Assembly (NCBI GenBank): GCA_021014945.1
Contig: MU266463.1
Span: forward strand, 1-64,000
From: Leucogyrophana mollusca
Lineage: Eukaryota > Basidiomycota > Agaricomycetes > Boletales
Length of the DNA stretch: 64,000 bases
Reading direction: 5' to 3'
Each line of letters starts with the position of its first letter. The first letter of the stretch is position 1. A program made the position numbers and the translations under genes. The notes beneath the pieces were generated by a model, which saw only the letters and a list, made by a program, of their open reading frames with translations, did no database searches and was not told the origin of the DNA. Positions 59,304 to 64,000 of the stretch are shown here, piece after piece.

Positions 59304-59805
59304 CTACGTCTCCATTCTGACAAACATCTTACGGAATCTGGGGTCGAAAGTTAGCTCCACCACATCGTTCACGAGCTTCATGTCTGAGTGGATAGATCAG
59401 AAAGCATTCAAACTGCGCCAGAATGTGTACATGCGCACCCAGCTCTCCATCCAGGTTGACACAGCCCAGCATCTTTATACTTGTTGCGTCAAGTACTGTG
59501 CCAATAACCTCAACGTAGGTCGCGGCCATATTATGGTCCTGTGCGTGCATGGGTATCAGTTCGCAATAAGTACTGAGAAATATGGGGAACGAAGCACTTT
59601 GGGGAGCCGTATTTCCACCTGTCCGCCATCGCTAGCTTCTACTATTGCAGTATCTGCTTGAAACTGGATATGGCGTCAACAAGGACAACGAGTGGGAGAT
59701 GACCCAGAGACGAACCCGTAAGACTTTACAGGCTAAACGAACAGTCTGTCCGACGAACTGAGGAAGGCGTGCCGAGTTGACGCGGGAAGAGAGGTGGTCT
59801 TGCAT
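59304..59805 (-). CDS. Replication protein A 14 kDa subunit RPA3 (4 exons)
   Basis: Exons 59805-59716, 59663-59598, 59538-59439 and 59383-59304 give 111 residues, the expected size. RPA3 is the small OB-fold subunit of the single-strand DNA-binding trimer used in replication and repair. Seen: SSRVNSARLPQFVGQTVRLA, then VLRFQADTAIVEASDGGQVE, YVEVIGTVLDATSIKMLGC and the closing helix DMKLVNDVVELTFDPRFRKM. Every junction keeps phase. No single exon exceeds 100 nt, so the gene is invisible to simple ORF finding. Its 3' end lies 176 bp from the convergent CUE3 stop. Confidence 0.9.
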
Positions 59806-60149
59806 GTTTGTAGATCCTTGGGCACTGAGAATGTTCTGTTGTGCGATATAGTCGCGACCAAGGCACACTGGACGCGAACGATATCGATGGGCTTAAGTAG
59901 TACCGCATGGATTCGGAAGACGCGTCTGTGGCGTGTTCTGATACCAAACAGTGGCAAATCATCATCGAGAGAACTGCGAGAGAATCGACCCAGACATTGA
60001 ACATACATCGGCAATCACTATTCATGCAGTGTGCCCGTCTATTTCTATGGTATAATGTCCCCCAGTCTCCCTCATGATGATTCCAAAACTTGCAATCTCA
60101 ATATCCCTAAAATCCCCAAAGGAATGAAGAGACCATCGTAAAACAACCT

Positions 60150-60649
60150 CTAGGTCGGCGAGGTCTTTTGACCGCACTGCAGGAGGATGTTAGAGGGGCC
60201 AGCAGCAAAGATATTATTCGACACTCACACAGGCGCGTACGGGTGCAGAGCCACAGAAGTATGATTCGGCTGGTATCACGCATTCGAATCTGAACACACA
60301 GATGAGCCCTTTGTCTCTATGTCTGAAATCTAGCGAACGTACACTTCATTAAATGGGCGTATCTGGAGGGGGGCATTGGGAATGTTGCTTGACTGCACAG
60401 ATGCCGGTCCTCGACAATCGTCTAGGTGGATATATTCTAAGGAGCCAAGAGCTATAAGTATTGCGGCGACATCCATCCGAACTACGCACGATTATACACA
60501 GGATACGGCGGGGGTTTGACTTCGTCAATGGTGACCCCCCACTCATATCCAGGACATATACTCTGTTGCCTAGGCGACATTATCGGAGAGCAGTCTGCAG
60601 CTTTTAACGCGCCAATCACGAGCAAGAACGCGGGAGCGAGATGATACAT
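60150..60649 (-). CDS. Cysteine-rich small secreted protein, uncharacterised (4 exons)
   Basis: Exons 60649-60490, 60436-60343, 60289-60229 and 60176-60150 give 113 residues with agreeing phases and good donors (gtgcgt, gtacgt, gtgagt). A signal sequence (LAPAFLLVIGALKAADC) precedes a mature domain with about eight cysteines: DCSPI, SICPGYEWGV, DDCRGPAS, FECVIPAESYFC and RACCGQ. The ACC near the end and spaced single cysteines suggest a disulfide-stabilised fold; a weak hydrophobin-like flavour exists but the spacing does not fit CX5-8CC in order. A longer N-terminus from 60694 is possible. Function unknown; a secreted effector- or wall-type protein is the best guess. Confidence 0.55.
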
Positions 60650-61682
60650 GTATGAGGGGAACGAATGGGCCGGTGAGTGAGCAAACGATACCACTGATGA
60701 GAGGTAACTGACTGGGGAAGTTGGGTGGAGATGCTGAAGTGACGGGGTACATGTGTGGATTTATAGACGACCAAAGGCAAGGGAAAACTCCGAAATGAAT
60801 GTGCCATTGGACGATACCGTTTGAGTCACCATCAGGGGGATTTAATGTGTCGGAGATCTTCAGAGCGATTTCAGTGGTCGAAGGTCTCAGATTTAGTACT
60901 CTGCAATCTATGGCCTCCGAAGGTTTGTTGTTTGGTGAGTGGTCGCTCATACTGTGGTGCTTCTCAAGTGGTGCAGCTCGTGAACAGTCAAATGAGCATT
61001 GGGGGTACTGATTGCGTCTACTCTATCCGCGCTGAGTGTCGATGAGTTCCCTCGCCCCCATACGAATCCGATCCTCTGCACTGCGAAGTCGGAGTCGTGG
61101 TCTTCGGGAAGCAATAAGGCGCGCGGTTCATCAAGATCCTGACGGTAAGCGAAATTTCCGTCAGATGTAAAAGGCCTCGTCAGCGGTAGCACGGCCGTAG
61201 CTGTAGACCGACCGTAGGTGCTCCGCGCATGTCTCTAAACAATGATCGGCTTGTGCAGAGTAACGTAGATTCAGATCCAGCCGGGGGTGTGATGGCTGAC
61301 CATGGGGGTATGCACACCGGAAGAGGGCTCTCCAGCCCGAAAGCGACATTGCCTGCTATCGCATCTGCAGCTCAGTCTCAATTTTCCTTGCAGGTGTGGA
61401 GGGAGGCACCGACTGCGGACCAGGTTATCCGGAAAGGCACGCGTCAGCTACCTGCCTGGGAAACGTTCGAAAGGGAACGGGCTTGTCGAGAACGGAGATA
61501 TATGCTGGTGGAATACATGCCATGTTAAAAAGGACAGCAGATTTCTACACATATCAAGAGGACTTCCTGTGCGATACAACCGAAATTCTCCCGTCAATGA
61601 AGCAATGCAAGCTACAGGAGTACAACAACAACCTTCCTTTTCCGTCATTCAAATCCACTGTACCCTCATGCAATGCACTCTT
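60650..61682. other. Interval with weak coding signal on the plus strand
   Basis: From a plausible acceptor (ccttgcag) at 61394, the plus strand is open to 61704 with a Cys-containing peptide (GGTDCGPGYPERHASATC; DFYTYQEDFLCDT) that would overlap the 3' end of RLI1. Upstream, minus-strand frames at 60947-61192 are also open. Neither could be built into a gene with a recognisable start and domain. Confidence 0.25.
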
Positions 61683-63955
61683 CTACTCTTCGAGGAAGAA
61701 GTAGTTGCCCATTGCTGCATCAGAGCGTACGTAAGGAAACCGTATGGAGCATCGTGAGTTGGAACACACGCACATTTCTGTTCGCGATCTTTCACACTGT
61801 TGAGCTTATTCACGCGTGGTCTGTAGTTGGTAGGATCACGCCTAAATGTGATCTCGAGCGATGCTAGGAATCTGTTCATGCCAGATAGAAGTGACTGCGG
61901 CCTACAGAAGGCGTCAGCATTCCGTAGCAAGATAGCCAGACGAGGGACTCACGGGGTTGCGGTAGCTGAAATCGCCGGTTGGCCCTCGAACACGATGACG
62001 CGATCCGCAAGATACGTAGCCATAATAAAGTCATGCTCAATAACGAAGGCTGTCTTCTTGGCGTGGAGCACGAAACTGTTCGACTGTATGTCAAAAAATG
62101 GATCTAATGAGCTCGCATGTGATCTTACCGTTTGATGACTTTGCTCGCGATAATACGCTGCTCGGAATCCAGGAAACTGCCACGAGATGTGAGAATTCTC
62201 TTCATATCTCTTGCAAGAGGCGCCTACCTGCTGGGTTCGTCGAGGAGATACACAGAGACATTGGGCTTGCCTAATCTCATGTCAGGTCAACACTGACCAA
62301 GATAGACGGCGATTGCTAACCAAGAGCCAAAACGATAGCCACTCGCTGCAATTCGCCTCCAGACAAAGTCTTGACGTCCTGATCCATGATGTTGTCCAGG
62401 TTCATCGGCTTTAGAACATCAGTCTGGAACTGTGGGTGCATAAAGGCTTGCTTGATCTGTTTGATTAGCAGCATCCGAACGGTGCCCGGGAATTTCGGCG
62501 ATATCGTCTGGGGCTTCAAGGACACGGCAAGCTCCATTTTGTCCGACTCGATATCTGGGGTCGTAACGCCTGCCAGCAGTCGGACGAAAGTTGTTTTCCC
62601 CGTCCCATTCTCTCCAAGCATAACAATGATCTCGGAATCAGTGAAGCTTCCCTCCTCAACAGTAAGCTTGAAGCCACCAAGTGTCTTCGTCATGGAGGGA
62701 TATGAGTAGTGTCGTGTTTTATCGATGATGAGCTCTTCGGCGGTTTCCATCATTTTGAAGCTGAGAGATTCTTCACGGAAACGCAAGTTTTCCGTCGGGA
62801 TAAACCCATCGAGGAAAATGTTGATACCTGTGCTTGTGGTGAGTGCTTGCACGTCAAGATTGGTTTGAATAGATAATCACCTTCACGAACGGATGAAGGC
62901 ATCGTTACCACGCCGTACATGGAAGGTTTTCCGTATAAACAGCAGATAAAGTCTGAGAGATAGTCCAGAACAGCGAGATCATGCTCCACGGCGACGACAT
63001 AGCAATCCGGGTTTAACAACGAGCGTATAACTTGGGACGCTTTTAGCCGTTGCTTGATGTCTAGGTAACTCGACGGCTCGTCGAACATATACCTGTGCTT
63101 CATCAGTGCCGATACTCTCTACTAACTATGCACAAGACAAACTTACACATCCGCCTTCTGGATACAAGACATGGCGATGGCGAACCTTTGTAATTCTCCG
63201 CCTGAGAGCTGTGTCACATCTCGCTCTAGAACCTTGTTCAGCTCCAGTTCATCACACATCAATTGCTTGTTGTCAAGCTCTAGTTTAGAGTCAAGCATCT
63301 GCGATACGGTCAAGCTCCCCTTGATCGCCCTGGGTATGTGATCCACGTATTGGGGCTTGATAAGTGCTTTAAGATTGTCTTCAAGGACCTTAGTGAAGTA
63401 GTTCTGCAGTTCGGAGCCGCGGAAATATTTAAGAATTTCTTGCCAGTCTGGGGGATCCTGAAGAGATCACATTTTTTGAGCACAAGCGCAAGGTATGCGC
63501 AGTAATCCTTACATCATAACGACCCAAGTTAGGCTTAAGTTTTCCGGCAAGAATCTTCAGCGCTGTACTCTTTCCGATACCGTTTGTGCCCACAAGACCC
63601 AGTACCTGGCCCGGCCGGGGTGTCGGCAGTCGATGGAGTTTGAATGCGTTCGCAGTATAACGATGTGTCACTTGGGATTCGAGATTCGTGGGCAGATTAA
63701 TGATGGCAATGGCCTCGAAAGGGCATCTGCGTTGAAATAACGCTCGAGAGCTATCGTCGAACCAAGCCGATAGATAACTCACTTCTTGACACATATACCA
63801 CATCCGATACAGAGGAATTCGGAAATGAATGCGATCTTGTCCGTTGGCTTAACTTCTATGCAAAGTTTGCCTGGAAAGACGTGAGCGACCAGTGACTTGG
63901 ATGATATCGCTCCCGCCGAGATCGATGCTCACCCATTTTCACGACCGGGCATGAC
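61683..63955 (-). CDS. RLI1/ABCE1 ribosome-recycling ATPase, 5' end outside the window
   Basis: ABCE1 splits terminated ribosomes using two ATPase domains and two 4Fe-4S clusters. The part present runs from the end of the first cluster to the stop at 61683-61685; the first exon seen is 63955-63933 (SCPVVKMG), after an acceptor at 63957-63956, so the N-terminus lies beyond 64000. Seen: [17 protein letters not shown]; the second cluster [15 protein letters not shown] (63870-63783 joined to 63726-63513); Walker [16 protein letters not shown]; signature [12 protein letters not shown]; Walker [12 protein letters not shown]; the second domain's Walker [42 protein letters not shown]; and the hinge end [18 protein letters not shown]. 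The final 32 nt exon codes MGNYFFLEE. Numerous short introns; no lesion seen. Confidence 0.93.
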
Positions 63956-64000
63956 TATGTAACAAAACTGATGAATTCCCGATCGACGAAAGCAATCCCA

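Noticed and set aside
60150..60649. Classifying the cysteine-rich protein as a hydrophobin
   Set aside because: The order and spacing of cysteines do not fit the C-CC-C-C-CC-C hydrophobin pattern.

Overview
The window is nuclear DNA of a filamentous basidiomycete, most likely an Agaricomycete. The genes are broken by many 45-75 nt GT-AG introns, and the families seen are typical of mushroom-forming fungi: DUF6535, DUF6593 and DUF6699 proteins, a macrofage-activating-glycoprotein-like secreted protein, a CYP53-type P450, and a relic resembling a KDZ-transposon-associated CxC5 protein. No rRNA, tRNA or CRISPR array was recognised. All calls come from reading the sequence and splicing by hand; no database search was run.

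Layout. 1-10.2 kb is gene-poor and repeat-rich. It holds a pair of about 1.1-1.3 kb direct duplicates, each carrying a C2H2 zinc-finger gene (4.8-5.6 kb apparently intact, 9.1-10.0 kb broken), a second pair of about 170 bp direct repeats 7.3 kb apart, two tandem-repeat tracts and the transposon relic. 10.8-15.2 kb holds two convergent secretory-pathway genes, GPI16/PIG-T and a TLG1/syntaxin-6 SNARE. 15.4-19.5 kb is a large DUF6535 membrane protein gene flanked by a direct repeat of the TLG1 upstream region. 20.0-24.3 kb is an alcohol dehydrogenase and a P450 lying tail to tail. 25.2-27.2 kb is a tandem duplication of a small secreted protein gene.

28.1-46.3 kb is a dense housekeeping block: NUP96, a DUF6593 protein, UBC4/5, a G-patch protein with SUMO-interaction-like ends, NDUFS5, GET5, ECM4-type glutathione transferase, an F-box-like protein and the primase subunit PRI1. 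46.7-50.7 kb has two probably related single-pass membrane proteins on either side of a DUF6699 gene. 51.1-56 kb has a CYP53 benzoate-hydroxylase-like P450 and the macrofage-activating-glycoprotein-like gene. 56.7-64 kb has a CUE3/ASCC2-like ribosome-quality-control factor, RPA3, a four-exon cysteine-rich secreted protein, and the ribosome-recycling ATPase RLI1/ABCE1, whose 5' end runs off the right edge.

Several genes look broken in single-frame translation but read cleanly once short introns or microexons are spliced (ADH, NDUFS5, UBC4, PRI1, RPA3, the 60 kb secreted protein, the G-patch gene). The gene order shows no operon-like pathway. Functional themes recur (secretory pathway, ribosome rescue and recycling, DNA replication, aromatic and xenobiotic metabolism), but the neighbourhood is probably ordinary fungal synteny. 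The most interesting items are the duplicated and diverging loci, the SIM-like termini of the G-patch protein, the unusual zero-layer residue of the SNARE, and the small secreted proteins.
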